A stretch of 30,000 nucleotides of DNA from Symbiodinium natans (taxonomy: Eukaryota; Sar; Dinophyceae; Suessiales; Symbiodiniaceae), in the NCBI GenBank assembly GCA_905221605.1, contig CAJNDS010002246.1:750001-780000 (forward strand), written 5' to 3'. Positions 1 through 7,394 of this stretch are shown here, one piece after another; position 1 is the first letter of the stretch, and the number at the start of each line of letters is the position of its first letter. A program made the translations under genes and the position numbers. The notes beneath the pieces are model-generated. The model did no database searches, was not told the origin of the DNA, and saw only the letters and a program-made list of their open reading frames with translations.

Positions 1-44
1 CCTAAACCCTAAACCCTAAACCCTACCCCTAAACCCTAAACCCT
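1..44 (-). repeat. CCCTAAA telomere-type array at window start
   Basis: Six CCCTAAA-type units with one CCCTACC variant. CCCTAAA reading inward is the orientation of a true left chromosome end, but the array is very short and the window also ends in CCCTAAA. A terminal position cannot be claimed from the sequence. Confidence 0.9.
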
Positions 45-173
45 CAGTTCCTGAACGAGGACCCAGGCTCAGGCACAGGTCTCTCAGTGTCCCGGGAAGA
101 CCAGAGGCCAGCTGCGTCAGCAAAGTATCGGCGAGAATCTCGTCGGACCTGGAAGGGCCGCAAGGAACCCTAA
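45..173 (+). other. exon-like open island
   Basis: A unique island between two CCCTAAA arrays. The plus frame starting at 45 is open for 42 codons and ends at a TAA (171-173) supplied by the next telomeric array. The peptide is polar (it includes SAKYRRESRRTWKGRKEP). The minus strand also has one long open frame (it includes YFADAAGLWSSRDTERP), so the strand is uncertain. There is no start codon and no recognised family. Probably a stranded exon or gene scrap. Confidence 0.3.
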
Positions 174-247
174 ACCCTAAACCCTAAACCCTAAACCCTA
201 AACCCTAAACCCTAAACCCTAAACCCTAAACCCTAAACCCTAAACCC
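166..247 (-). repeat. CCCTAAA array
   Basis: About 11 perfect CCCTAAA units in tandem. It separates the first island from the ORF at 251-634. Confidence 0.95.
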
Positions 248-250
248 AAA

Positions 251-634
251 TCACTGACTTCGGAATGCGCCGGGTCCGGCAGGTTGCCAACTACACTGCC
301 TGAACGACAGGTCAACGCGACTTGTGTGAGATCTCGAGATCACTCGGATGTAGTTTTCCAGCGGCAGCTCGTTCTCGACAGCCAACTTCAGCGTCGCCAA
401 CGCAAATCGCGCGTGCAAGGTGGAATTGACGAAATCATAACGCTCGTGCTCAAGCGGTGGGGTCTGATTCACGTCCGCGCCGACAATCGCGTTCAGTATG
501 CTGATGCGGTCCTTGTCCACACTTGCCTTCAAGAGCGGATCAGGCAGGGCTGCTGCGCCAGTACTTTTGGACTTTTTTGGTTCGGGTTCAGGGCTCAGGG
601 TTTGGGATTTGGGTTTAGTTGGTTCAGGGGTCAC
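251..634 (-). CDS. unassigned dinoflagellate-like protein fragment (127 aa ORF)
   Basis: An ORF of 127 codons. Residues about 24-113 look like ordinary globular protein: a helical stretch (DRISILNAIVGADVNQTPP), then ERYDFVNSTLHARFALATLK and LPLENYIRVISRSHTSRVDL. I do not recognise a named domain, although the style (DILNAI, then PPLEHERYDxVNSTL, then RFALATL) resembles repeated uncharacterised segments of dinoflagellate proteins. The first 23 residues (PEPTKPKSQTLSPEPEPK) are encoded by degenerate telomere-like DNA, so the first ATG may not be the real start and the exon may begin near residue 24. The last 14 residues look like read-through towards the array at 166-247. Probably one exon of a larger or broken gene, minus strand. 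An open plus frame over the same bases looks like a shadow. Confidence 0.5.
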   Translation of the reverse strand: MTPEPTKPKSQTLSPEPEPKKSKSTGAAALPDPLLKASVDKDRISILNAIVGADVNQTPPLEHERYDFVNSTLHARFALATLKLAVENELPLENYIRVISRSHTSRVDLSFRQCSWQPAGPGAFRSQ

Positions 635-693
635 ACTGACTCTACCTGTAGCGACTGTAGTGTACCAACACGTACTTGCAGGGTTTACTAGTA

Positions 694-820
694 CCTTAAA
701 CCCTAAACCCTAAGCCGTAAACCCTCAACCCTATACCCAAAACCGGCCTACACCCTAAACCTGAGAACCCTAAACCCTAAACCCTTAACCCTAAACCCTA
801 AACCCTAAACCCTAAACCCC
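694..820 (-). repeat. degenerate CCCTAAA array
   Basis: CCCTAAA units interrupted by CCCTAAGCCGT, CCCTCAA and CCCTATA variants, tidier from 770 onward. Older or less homogenised than the array at 166-247. Confidence 0.85.
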
Positions 821-1209
821 ACTGGCCTCAGCGCACTGCACCTGCGCTCGCATCGCAGCCTCGGCGAGCTTGACAGGGAAGTTCTTCTCTCTGTTCCACT
901 TCCGGTCCTTGGTAGCCCAGGGTAGCGGTTGAAGGGTTTAGGGTTTAGGGTTTTGGGTTTTGGGTTTTGGGTTTTGGGGTGCTTTGCTTTCTAGGCACCC
1001 CTATAAAGTAAGCAACCCGAAAAAAGTTACCCTTAATTGTAAGAAGCCAAAAAAAGGGCACCCCTTAACCCTAAACCCTAGACCCCAAAAAACAAAGGGC
1101 AAAAAGGGTACCACTGGGCTACCAAGAAACCTCCCACCACCAGCTGGATCCGCGCTTGTCTCCTTCCAAGTCGCGGCTTGGCACTACGCTTGGTCTTCGA
1201 AGGGCGAAT
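812..1209 (-). CDS. two-exon gene fragment split by an introner-like intron
   Basis: Exon 2 is 812-907 and exon 1 is about 1123-1209, both minus strand. Exon 1 reads in frame to a TTG at 1125-1123. The next bases on the minus strand are GTAGCCCAG (donor) and the element ends CTACCAAG at 908 (acceptor). Removing 908-1122 joins the exons in phase 0 and gives IQLVVGGFL then DRKWNREKNF, followed by PVKLAEAAMRAQVQCAEASG and a stop in telomeric sequence (812-814). The composition is that of a real protein, but no family is recognised. There is no start codon on exon 1, whose 5' side runs into the array at 1211-1281. The splice model is inferred from sequence only. Confidence 0.45.
908..1126 (-). 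mobile_element. introner-like element with 13-bp terminal inverted repeats (family A)
   Basis: The ends CTTGGTAGCCCAG (908-920) and CTGGGCTACCAAG (1114-1126) are perfect 13-bp inverted repeats. On the minus strand they contain a GT donor (1122-1121) and an AG acceptor (909-908), so the element could be spliced out exactly. The interior holds a TTTAGGG/TTTTGGG block (934-985) and AT/GC-mixed sequence ending in GGGTACCACTGGGC. The 14054-14166 and 29228-29340 copies end in a related way. No clear target-site duplication is visible. It differs from the other copies in length (219 versus 113 bp) and in its telomeric filling. Confidence 0.55.
934..985 (+). repeat. TTTAGGG/TTTTGGG array inside the intron-like element
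   Basis: About three TTTAGGG units followed by about four TTTTGGG units. It lies between the two inverted repeats of the 908-1126 element, so a telomeric block sits inside a predicted intron. Confidence 0.85.
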
Positions 1210-1210
1210 T

Positions 1211-1281
1211 AGGGGTTTAGGGTTTAGGGTTTCGGGTATAGGGTTTAGAGTTGAGGATTGAGGGTTTAGGGTTTAGGGCTC
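1211..1281 (+). repeat. degenerate TTTAGGG array
   Basis: TTTAGGG units with TTTCGGG, TATAGGG, TTGAGGA and TTGAGGG variants. Confidence 0.85.
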
Positions 1282-1289
1282 TTACGATC

Positions 1290-1680
1290 CATGCCCAACT
1301 ATACTTCATTCTGCTATACACGATGCACGAAAATACGCTGTACACTATAAACAGGGACGATACACTCTGCACTAAATCTGCGCTACACACTATACGCAAT
1401 GCCGGAATACTAGCGTACGTTATACACTGAACAGTGTTCTGGTCCCATACCATATGCTGTATTAAACTTTCGCACACTACACTTTGCTACACACCGTACG
1501 ATGCCATACTTTTCTGTGCTGCACTGTCCTGCACTATACTGTACAAACAAATACTGTACTACCCTACACTCTACTATACTATACTATACTATCCTATACT
1601 ATAATATACTCTGCTATTGCTCTCCTCTGCGCTACTCTACTCTGCTACGCTACACTCTGCTGCACAGTAGCAACGCACCA
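1290..1680. repeat. low-complexity CTATA/TACACTCTGC region
   Basis: A run of short degenerate repeats built on TATAC, CTGCTATAC and TACACTCTGC, with a clear (CTATA)n core at about 1562-1602. Open frames here translate to repetitive Leu/Tyr/Thr/Cys peptide and are not genes. Nothing else is seen up to the array at 1790. Confidence 0.7.
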
Positions 1681-1789
1681 TACCGCAGTACTACGAAGCC
1701 CGATATCTCCTTCGGAGATGCCGTCGGTGATTCCTCGCGGCTGATGCTGGTGGAACGTGTAAATGTCGAAGAGATGGGAGGTCACCTGG

Positions 1790-1832
1790 GGGTTTAGGGT
1801 TTGGGGTTTAGGGTTTCGGGTTTGGGGTTAAG
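1790..1832 (+). repeat. TTTAGGG/TTTGGGG/TTTCGGG array
   Basis: About five mixed telomere-type units at the 3' end of the 1794-2744 ORF. They supply the NPKP-type tail residues of that ORF. Confidence 0.85.
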
Positions 1833-2744
1833 AAAATAAAGGGACCCCGAATATAGACCTCCAAAGAGTAGGATTCCCTTGTAATAAGGACCCCAATAAG
1901 GTACCCCCCAAATTTCGGATCTCCCCGCCTGGGCCTTCTCTAAGGTTACGAACATCTCGTAGTTGCACCAGACGCGTGAGTAGGCAATCGCGGCATCATC
2001 CAGAATGGACAGCGTTCCGTCAGCCACATCCAGTGCCCTTCGAAAGGAGGACTCCGCAGGAGTCGCGGCCAGGTCATATGCCAAGTCCCACTGGTTGTTC
2101 GCGTACGCGCATACCCAGTAGGTGGAATCCAACCCCAGGCGCCTCTGCTCAGAATGCTTCACAACGCAGCTGACGAAGTGAAAAACCGGCTCACCCCACC
2201 AATGCGACACAAACCAGCGCGTGCGCTGCGGGCCGACTGCAACCAGCTCCACGTAGGAGCAGCGTCGGGCTTCCGTCGCGGGCTTCACCAGCCGGGCCAC
2301 CACGTCATACAAGTTCACAGACTTGGCCTTGAGCTTGACCGGCTTCACAGCTCCAGGTGCCACCCAGACTTCCTTCTTGATCTGGGCCTCAATGTGCTTC
2401 ACCAGCTCTTGCAGCTGCTGGACTGTTATGGCGCGATCCTCAGCATCAGGGATGGAGCAGCCAGCACAGCCCTCAGAGCCATCCTTCGAAGGCTCTGCGT
2501 CTGCGGCCGGGAGGATCGGGATATCGGCGGAATCCAAGTCCGGGCCAGTGGACCCTGGCTCATTCGGCTTGCGGCTGGCCCCGCTGCCCATGAGCGCATG
2601 GCACGAGAAGTTGGGAAGCCCTGACAACCCTGGCAACTGAGCCGAGACTTCGGCTACGGCCACGCGACCCATGGTGCTGCTGCTACGCGCGGAGGCAGCC
2701 ACAAAGGATGCCAAACAAAGAACAGCGTACTTTAAATGGTTCAT
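1794..2744 (-). CDS. secreted or membrane-targeted SHWWGE/YANNQW protein, 3' end lost in repeats
   Basis: A 316-codon ORF. Residues 1-20 form a signal-peptide-like segment (MNHLKYAVLCLASFVAASAR), which fixes the start at 2744 just inside an AT-rich upstream patch. Residues 30-100 are a low-complexity Ser/Pro/Gly linker with a CAGC pair. Residues 101-145 are probably helical (TVQQLQELVKHIEAQIKKEV). Residues 165-270 are the conserved core: RTRWFVSHWWGEPVF (about 174-188), YWVCAYANNQWD (209-220), and SRVWCNYE (256-263). I associate these motifs with an expanded dinoflagellate family. The order (F-x-SH-W near the start, S-R-x-W-C-x-x-E near the end) is reminiscent of a TIR-like fold, which is inference only. 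From about residue 275 (below position 1923) the frame is encoded by a dispersed repeat and telomeric DNA, ending in LNPKPETLNPKP. The natural C terminus is therefore missing or lies beyond an intron; CAG|GC near 1930 could be a GC donor. Confidence 0.7.
   Translation of the reverse strand: MNHLKYAVLCLASFVAASARSSSTMGRVAVAEVSAQLPGLSGLPNFSCHALMGSGASRKPNEPGSTGPDLDSADIPILPAADAEPSKDGSEGCAGCSIPDAEDRAITVQQLQELVKHIEAQIKKEVWVAPGAVKPVKLKAKSVNLYDVVARLVKPATEARRCSYVELVAVGPQRTRWFVSHWWGEPVFHFVSCVVKHSEQRRLGLDSTYWVCAYANNQWDLAYDLAATPAESSFRRALDVADGTLSILDDAAIAYSRVWCNYEMFVTLEKAQAGRSEIWGVPYWGPYYKGILLFGGLYSGSLYFLNPKPETLNPKP
1834..1922 (-). repeat. dispersed GGTCCCT-family repeat
   Basis: The segment from GGGACCCC to TACCCCCCAAA is about 90 bp. 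It aligns by eye with 17300-17380: same order of AGTAGGAT, a TTTATA-like core, GGACCC and TACCCCCCAAA. It abuts the end of the SHWWGE coding sequence and probably caused its truncation or is an intron start. Confidence 0.5.
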
Positions 2745-3060
2745 TTTTGTTTATAATTAACCCAATTTTATTTGTATATTCATTCTCATTATCTTTAATA
2801 ATTTGACAATATTGAAAAGACAGTCATGATGAAATTCTAAGCTATCCGTGGCAAGATCCTTGTCGAGACCGTCTCTCGCCGCGGACAAATCTTCTCAATG
2901 CATGCCGTGCGGCTTTCAGGGTCATCTTGATATCCTATAGGCTGTAGGGCGTAAGACTAAAACCTGATGTTGCGGTGATCCCTAACACACCTCGAATCTC
3001 CGAACTGGTGAAGAACACAAGTTCCCTATACGTCCTTGTTATTCGATATCGTTGAGGGTC
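2745..3060. other. AT-rich upstream patch and unique spacer
   Basis: 2745-2830 is strikingly AT-rich with several T runs, directly 5' of the minus-strand signal-peptide gene. It is a plausible promoter or 5' leader region, although no defined motif can be assigned. 2830-3060 is unique sequence without a convincing open frame or repeat. Confidence 0.35.
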
Positions 3061-3535
3061 CTAAAAAGCCGAAACAACCCTAACTAAACCCTGAGCCCTA
3101 CCTACTAAACCTAAACCCTGGACCATGAGCCCTAAATCCTAAACCCCTAAGGCCCAAACCCAAATCCATACACCTTGAACCCCAGCATACACCAGCACAT
3201 CAGGAATCCCTGGGCCCAGATCCTTTACCTGTGGAATGGGAGGAGGCATAAGGGGCTTAGGGCAAAGGGCACCCTGCACCCCAACACCCCATAAACCCTG
3301 TAGGCGTTATTGAAACGAAATCTATGAACTCTATTAACCCTACAAAGCAATCCCTATACATCCTGTAAACCCTAAACCCCAGAAACCCTATAAACGCCAA
3401 ACCCTTCAATGAAAGCCCAAAAGGCTCACGCTCCGAGGTTCAGAGTTTCCTTAGACCCTTGTAGGCATAGCTAAGTTTAGGTGTAGGGCGTAGGCTTTCG
3501 GGTTCAGGGGTCAGGGTTTAGGGTTTAGTGATAGG
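3061..3535. other. degenerate telomere-derived spacer
   Basis: Mostly heavily decayed CCCTAAA (3075-3170, 3290-3400) turning to TTTAGGG-type units near 3495-3530. No gene is seen. Confidence 0.6.
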
Positions 3536-3619
3536 GTCTGGGCGGCACGACGGCAAACTAGCACGATTGCTCTTGCAGAAACGTCTTTGACCCGGTGATC
3601 CTCTCCCTTTGGGTTTCAG

Positions 3620-3717
3620 TGGGATGTCGAGGTCGCACCAAGACATCCATTCTGAGGAAACGCCGCAAGCTGCAGAATCTGCAGGAGAAGTACAGGAGCT
3701 TTCAGCATCTACCCTAA
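3620..3717 (+). other. exon-like fragment with 3' splice-site-like boundary
   Basis: A pyrimidine-rich stretch ending in TTTCAG (3614-3619) precedes an open plus frame starting GGA TGT CGA at 3622. It encodes TSILRKRRKLQNLQEKYRSF, a basic, helix-forming, coiled-coil-like segment, and stops at a TAA (3715-3717) in the adjacent CCCTAAA array. Looks like a single internal exon. Family unknown. Confidence 0.4.
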
Positions 3718-3800
3718 ACCCTAAACCCTAAACCCTGAACCCTCAACCCTGAACCCCAAACCCTAAACCCGAAACCCTGAGCCCCACACCCGAAACCCTA
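3711..3800 (-). repeat. CCCTAAA array with variants
   Basis: Several exact units, then CCCTGAA, CCCTCAA, CCCCAAA and CCCGAAA variants. Confidence 0.85.
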
Positions 3801-3914
3801 CACCTGCAGGGAGAGTTGAGGGCTTCAGGGTTTTCAAGGCCCTGAACCCCGCGAAGCCCTGGCACCCTGCACGCCGCCTCCGGCACCCCGAAAGCCCTGA
3901 AGCCCCTGTACTGG
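3801..3914. other. unique spacer
   Basis: A GC-rich island with scattered degenerate telomere words (GAAGCCCTG, CCCGAAAGCCC). No convincing coding frame. Confidence 0.4.
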
Positions 3915-3996
3915 AGTTTAGGGTTTAGGGTTTAGGGTTTAGGGTTTAGGGTTTAGGGTTTAGGGTTTAGGGTTTAAGGGGTTAAGGGGTTGAGGG
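3915..3996 (+). repeat. TTTAGGG array
   Basis: About nine exact units degrading into TTAAGGGG and TTGAGGGG at the right edge. Confidence 0.9.
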
Positions 3997-4156
3997 GTCT
4001 AGGGGTTTTATGACGCACCCTGAGACCCGAAAGCCCTTACACCCTCGATCCTGACTAGGGTTTAGGCTTTTAGGTAGGGCTCAAGGTTAGCGTAACCCTA
4101 CACCCTAAACCCGAAAGCCCTTAGACCCTTGAGAGCTTGAAGATGTCCGGGATGCA

Positions 4157-4347
4157 GGGTTTAGGGTTTAGTGTTTAGGTTTAGGGTCTAGGGTCTAGGG
4201 TTTAGGGTTAGGGTTTAAGGTTTAGGGTTTAGGGTTTAGGGTACAGGGTTTAGGGTTTAGCGTTTAGCCTTTAGGGTTTAGGGTTTAGGGTTTAGGGTTT
4301 AGGGTTTAGGGTTTAGGGTTTAGGGTTTAGGGTTTAGGGTTTAGGGC
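4157..4347 (+). repeat. TTTAGGG array
   Basis: The left half is disturbed (TCTAGGG, TTAGGG, TTTAGCG, TACAGGG). The right half (4265-4347) is about 11 exact units. The transition from decayed to perfect units suggests recent re-expansion on one side. Confidence 0.9.
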
Positions 4348-4590
4348 TCAGCACGTCATGCTCGAGCTCTCACTCGTCAAGCAGCTATCCAAGCGACGGG
4401 AAAGTACCCACCCGCGCACAGGATCCCATTACACTAAGAAAATACACTTCATCCCTGTTCCCCTAGGAAGAAAAAAAGGATCCTTTTTTGTTTATATACG
4501 CAATAACCCAAAAAGGAAAAGGATCCCTAACACTGATTTAGTACAGGGTTCACGCAGTCCATCAACCTTAGGCTCCCTAAGACCCTAAGG
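4348..4590 (+). other. exon-like start followed by AT-rich repeat-like insert
   Basis: The frame from about 4352 reads HVMLELSLVKQLSKRRE, a plausible exon or N terminus (ATG at 4358). After about 4405 the sequence becomes AT-rich, with a perfect 18-bp palindrome (4472-4489, centred on GGATCC). Although the frame stays open to 4588, its later half looks non-coding. Treat only the first 17 codons as possible coding sequence. Confidence 0.3.
4472..4489. repeat. 18-bp perfect palindrome
   Basis: AAAAAAGGATCCTTTTTT is its own reverse complement and sits in an AT-rich insert with a second GGATCC at 4521-4526 and a third at 4421-4426. It may be the core of a small inverted-repeat element. Confidence 0.7.
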
Positions 4591-4835
4591 TTTGAATATT
4601 AAACCTTGAGGCATTCGCCTCAAATACTGTCGCTTTGCTAATTCAGCAGAGTAATTACTGTTATTCTAGGGTTTGAATTACGATTGGGCCTTGCCTACGA
4701 ATTTGAGACCCAAATTGAATTCAAGGCCCAAATTGGGCCTTGCCACGAAGATTTGTGCCTTGCCCACGAAGATATGTGCCTTCCCACACGAAGATCATTA
4801 AGGCTTAAATTCTTAAAGGATAGGAAGCTTTTCGG
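4591..4835. repeat. AT-rich island with 20-22 bp tandem repeats
   Basis: About four degenerate copies of a GCCTTGCCCACGAAGAT-type unit run from about 4687 to 4796. Three consecutive copies (4734-4796) differ at a few positions. A CCCAAATTGAATTCAAG segment next to it has internal dyad symmetry. No gene is seen. Confidence 0.6.
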
Positions 4836-4905
4836 GTTTCGGGTTTAGGGTTTAGGGAATTTAGGGTTTGGGGTTTTGGGTTTTGGGTTGCTTTAGGGTG
4901 CTGTA
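4836..4905 (+). repeat. TTTCGGG/TTTAGGG/TTTTGGG array
   Basis: A short mixed array. The following 4906-4985 is unique GC-rich sequence with no clear frame. Confidence 0.8.
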
Positions 4906-4989
4906 GGCGTAGGGCTTTTGGGTGGGCATTAGGGGGCGATACAGCTGTCTGGGCAATAAGATAAGAGCGCCAGGGCCCCAAACACAGAA

Positions 4990-5147
4990 CCCTAAGCCCT
5001 ATGCCCTAAACCCTAAACCCTAAACCCTCAACACTAAACCCTCAACCCTAAACGCTAAACCCTAAACCCTAAACCCTAAACCCTAAACCCTAAACCCTAA
5101 ACCCTAAACCCTAAACCCTAAACCCTAAACCCTAAACCCTAAACCCA
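4990..5147 (-). repeat. CCCTAAA array
   Basis: Disturbed units (CCCTCAA, CACTAAA, CGCTAAA) on the left, then about 14 exact CCCTAAA units from 5052. Confidence 0.95.
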
Positions 5148-5148
5148 A

Positions 5149-5331
5149 TCAGAAGCTCATCCTTCGCATGTGGCGCAGGTTCGCCGAAGCATCGGAAAAC
5201 TCGGCGTGGGCAGCCGATTCGTGATGTCTTCTGGCGCTTAAGCCTGCAGTTGCATTTGCAACGACCCATGCACCTGTAAAGTTTAAACCCTGAAGTCCAG
5301 CTCCTTGCGAATCTACATACAATAGACACAT
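5149..5331 (-). other. exon-like fragment
   Basis: The minus frame encodes VANATAGLSARRHHESAAHA followed by EFSDASANLRHMRRMSF and a stop at the array edge. It is polar and protein-like. The upstream part (MCLLYVDSQGAGL) is less convincing, and an AG (TTTACAG near 5277) could be an acceptor. A second overlapping frame rich in Cys/Arg is less likely. Family unknown. Confidence 0.35.
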
Positions 5332-5401
5332 AGATGTAGGCTGTCATAATGACTCAGCCCTAAACCCCAAACGCTAATTTCTACTCGGTCTAGGGTCCCC
5401 C

Positions 5402-5636
5402 TAGATGTGCAACAGCGACAGCTCTTACAGAACTCAGATTCTGCAGCGGAACTTTGGAGGTTTTGGGGGGTTTTGGGGCTTTTGGGTATAATGTTTCATA
5501 GGGCTCAATGTGAACCGTCTACCCGATGGCTCAAGTCTGAATACCAGAAACCTGCGTCCAGGTGCAGGGTCGAAAATAGCCTTCTCGACACCACCGAATG
5601 CCATGTCATGAGCGTCGTGCGTCGGGCTGGGCTTTA
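5402..5636. other. exon-like island, strand ambiguous
   Basis: The plus frame (ATG at 5407) gives QRQLLQNSDSAAELW, then a telomere-like stretch (TTTTGGGG, 5459-5486), then STRWLKSEYQKPASRCRVEN. On the minus strand the same right-hand DNA reads GGVEKAIFDPAPGRRFLVF, equally protein-like. One exon is likely, but I cannot choose the strand. The embedded TTTTGGGG units split the plus-strand reading. Confidence 0.3.
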
Positions 5637-5668
5637 GGGTTTAGGGTTTAGGGTTTAGGGTTTAGGGG
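5634..5668 (+). repeat. TTTAGGG array
   Basis: Five exact units between the exon-like island and the 107-bp satellite. Confidence 0.9.
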
Positions 5669-5710
5669 GACCAGTCTCAAACATGCCCGAAAACACACGT
5701 CTATGCCTCA

Positions 5711-6208
5711 AGCTTTCCCAGATTCTAAAGAGCCGTGAGAGCCCCAAGCTGCGTTGCCTACCAACTTCTGAGAGGCCGTAAGCCCCTATGCGAGGCGGTG
5801 CCTCTCAGCTTTCCCCAAGTTCTAAAGGGCCGTGAGACCCCGAAGCTGCTTTGGGGCCTTAAGCCCCCAACGAGGCAGTGCCTCTCAGCTTTCCCCAAGT
5901 TCTAAAGGGCCGTGAGACCCCGAAGCTGCTTTGCCTACCAACTTCTGAGAGCCTCAAAGGGGCCGTAAGCCCCCAAGCGAGGCAGTGCCTCTGAGCTTTC
6001 CCCAAGTTCTAAAGGGCCGTGAGACCCCGAAGCTGCTTTGCCTACCAACTTCTGAGAGCCTCAAAGGGGCCGCAAGCCCCCAAGCGAGGCAGTGCCTCTG
6101 AGCTTTCCCAAATTTCTAAAGGGCCGTGAGAGCCCCGAAGCTGCTTTGCCTACCAACTTCTGAGAGCCTCAAAGGGGGCCGTAAGCCCCCCTAAGCTTTC
6201 AGCGCGCC
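5711..6208. repeat. 107-bp tandem satellite, five copies
   Basis: Units begin at 5711, 5807, 5887, 5994 and 6101 with the word AGCTTTCCC. Units 3 and 4 are exactly 107 bp and nearly identical. Unit 2 is 80 bp (internal deletion), unit 1 is 96 bp, and unit 5 is cut short at about 6205. Conserved words are TTCTAAAGGGCCGTGAGA, CCGAAGCTGCTTTGCCTACC and GCGAGGCAGTGCCTCT. It has no sustained coding frame. A partial relic occurs at 8889-8936. Confidence 0.9.
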
Positions 6209-6228
6209 AGGCCTACTAACACTAGGGT

Positions 6229-6412
6229 CTTGGGGTTTAGGGTTTACGGTTTAGGGCTTAGGGTTTAGGGTTAGGGGTTTAGGGTTTAGGGTTTAGGGTT
6301 TAGGGTTTAGGGCTTAGGGTTTAGGGTTTAGGGTTTAGGGTTTAGGGTTTAGGGTTTAGGGTTTAGGGTTTAGGGTTTAGGGTTAGGGGTTTAGGGTGTA
6401 GGGTTTGGGGTT
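6229..6412 (+). repeat. TTTAGGG array
   Basis: A long array with perfect central units (6291-6385) and variant edges (TTTACGG, CTTAGGG, TTAGGGG, TGTAGGG, TTTGGGG). Confidence 0.95.
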
Positions 6413-6524
6413 CTAGGCCTACCAACTACCACTTCTCAGGAGAGGCCCAGAGGCCGGCTCTCGGCGTTTGAGGGCTTCTGGGGAGTGGGGCTTCTGGGGG
6501 TTGGTTGTCAGGGTTCCCTTCAAG

Positions 6525-6534
6525 GGTTTAGGGT

Positions 6535-6587
<53 letters not shown>

Positions 6588-6690
6588 GGTTTAGGGTTTA
6601 GGGTTTAGGGTTTAGGGTTTAGGGTTGAGGGTTGAGGGTTTAGGGTTTAGGGCTTAGGGTTTAGGGACTAGGGATTAGGGTTTAGGGTTC
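6525..6690 (+). repeat. TTGAGGG block followed by TTTAGGG
   Basis: Eight tandem TTGAGGG units (about 6531-6587) pass directly into TTTAGGG, then a second short TTGAGGG pair. The variants are segregated, not mixed. The preceding 6413-6524 is GC-rich spacer containing a fragment similar to the 107-bp satellite (CCTACCAACTACCACTTCTC). Confidence 0.9.
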
Positions 6691-7140
6691 CCATGCTACA
6701 CCCTCAATCTCTAAGGCTTTACCGCTAAGCCCGACTCATTGCGAATATTCAGCTCATGGCTGGGAGGTGGCGGCGAGTGTCGCAGCAGTAGCACGTCGAC
6801 AAAGCCTCTTGCTTCTGTTCACGAACTCTTAAATCCCTACACCCTATAAACCCTAAACTCCTGAATCCCTAGGTTCCCAATTCCTAAATCCTAATCCCTA
6901 AACCCTGTACACCCTAAACTCATAAATAACTAAAACCGAAATGGCCCCTCTTGTTTGAGCATCTTGAGCTTCCCCAAAAACCCTCAAGACGCCAGGGTTT
7001 CGGATTTACGGTTTGGAGTTTAAGGTAGGGTTTATGATTGTTTAGGACTTAGGGTTTAGGGTTAAGGGTTATAGGCCTCTTTGAAGCCGAAACCTTGCTG
7101 CTGTTGTCTTAGCCGGCCCTGAAACCTGAAGCCTAGGGTT
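6691..7140. other. unique spacer with decayed telomeric words
   Basis: 6740-6840 has open plus frames (for example SSWLGGGGECRSSSTSTKPL) but no single convincing one. 6841-6930 is decayed CCCTAAA, and 6995-7075 is decayed TTTAGGG. No gene is called. Confidence 0.4.
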
Positions 7141-7292
7141 TTGGGTGTGGGGTTTAGGGTTTAGGGTTTAAGTTTAGGGTTTAGGGTTTAGGGTTTAGGG
7201 TTTAGGGTTTAGGGTTTAGGGTTTAGGGTTTAGGGTTTAGGGTTTAGGGTTTAGGGTTTAGGGTTTAGGGTTTGGGGCTTTGGGCTTTGGGC
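7141..7292 (+). repeat. TTTAGGG array
   Basis: About 14 near-perfect units with TTTTGGG/TTTGGGG at the edges. Confidence 0.95.
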
Positions 7293-7303
7293 TTAGGGTA
7301 AGG

Positions 7304-7393
7304 GGCGCCCCTTGCAAAGCGGAGGCCAGAGGCTTCTGTGCAGTCGGCAGGCTGCGTGATGAAGAAGGTGCTGTCGACAATGTGGCTTTTTGG
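7304..7393 (+). other. exon-like island
   Basis: An open plus frame between two arrays reads GAPCKAEARGFCAVGRLRDE and then EGAVDNVAFW. There is no start codon. A stranded exon or fragment of unknown family. Confidence 0.3.
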
Positions 7394-7394
7394 T

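Noticed and set aside
1-44. True chromosome end
   Set aside because: Only about six units, followed by unique DNA and dozens of further arrays in both orientations. The window boundary gives no information about the real end.
1484-1797. Two overlapping Leu/Tyr/Thr-rich plus ORFs
   Set aside because: Derived from the CTATA-type low-complexity region and open in more than one frame.
5711-6208. CRISPR array
   Set aside because: Contiguous 107-bp satellite units without short direct repeats separated by variable spacers, in a eukaryotic context.
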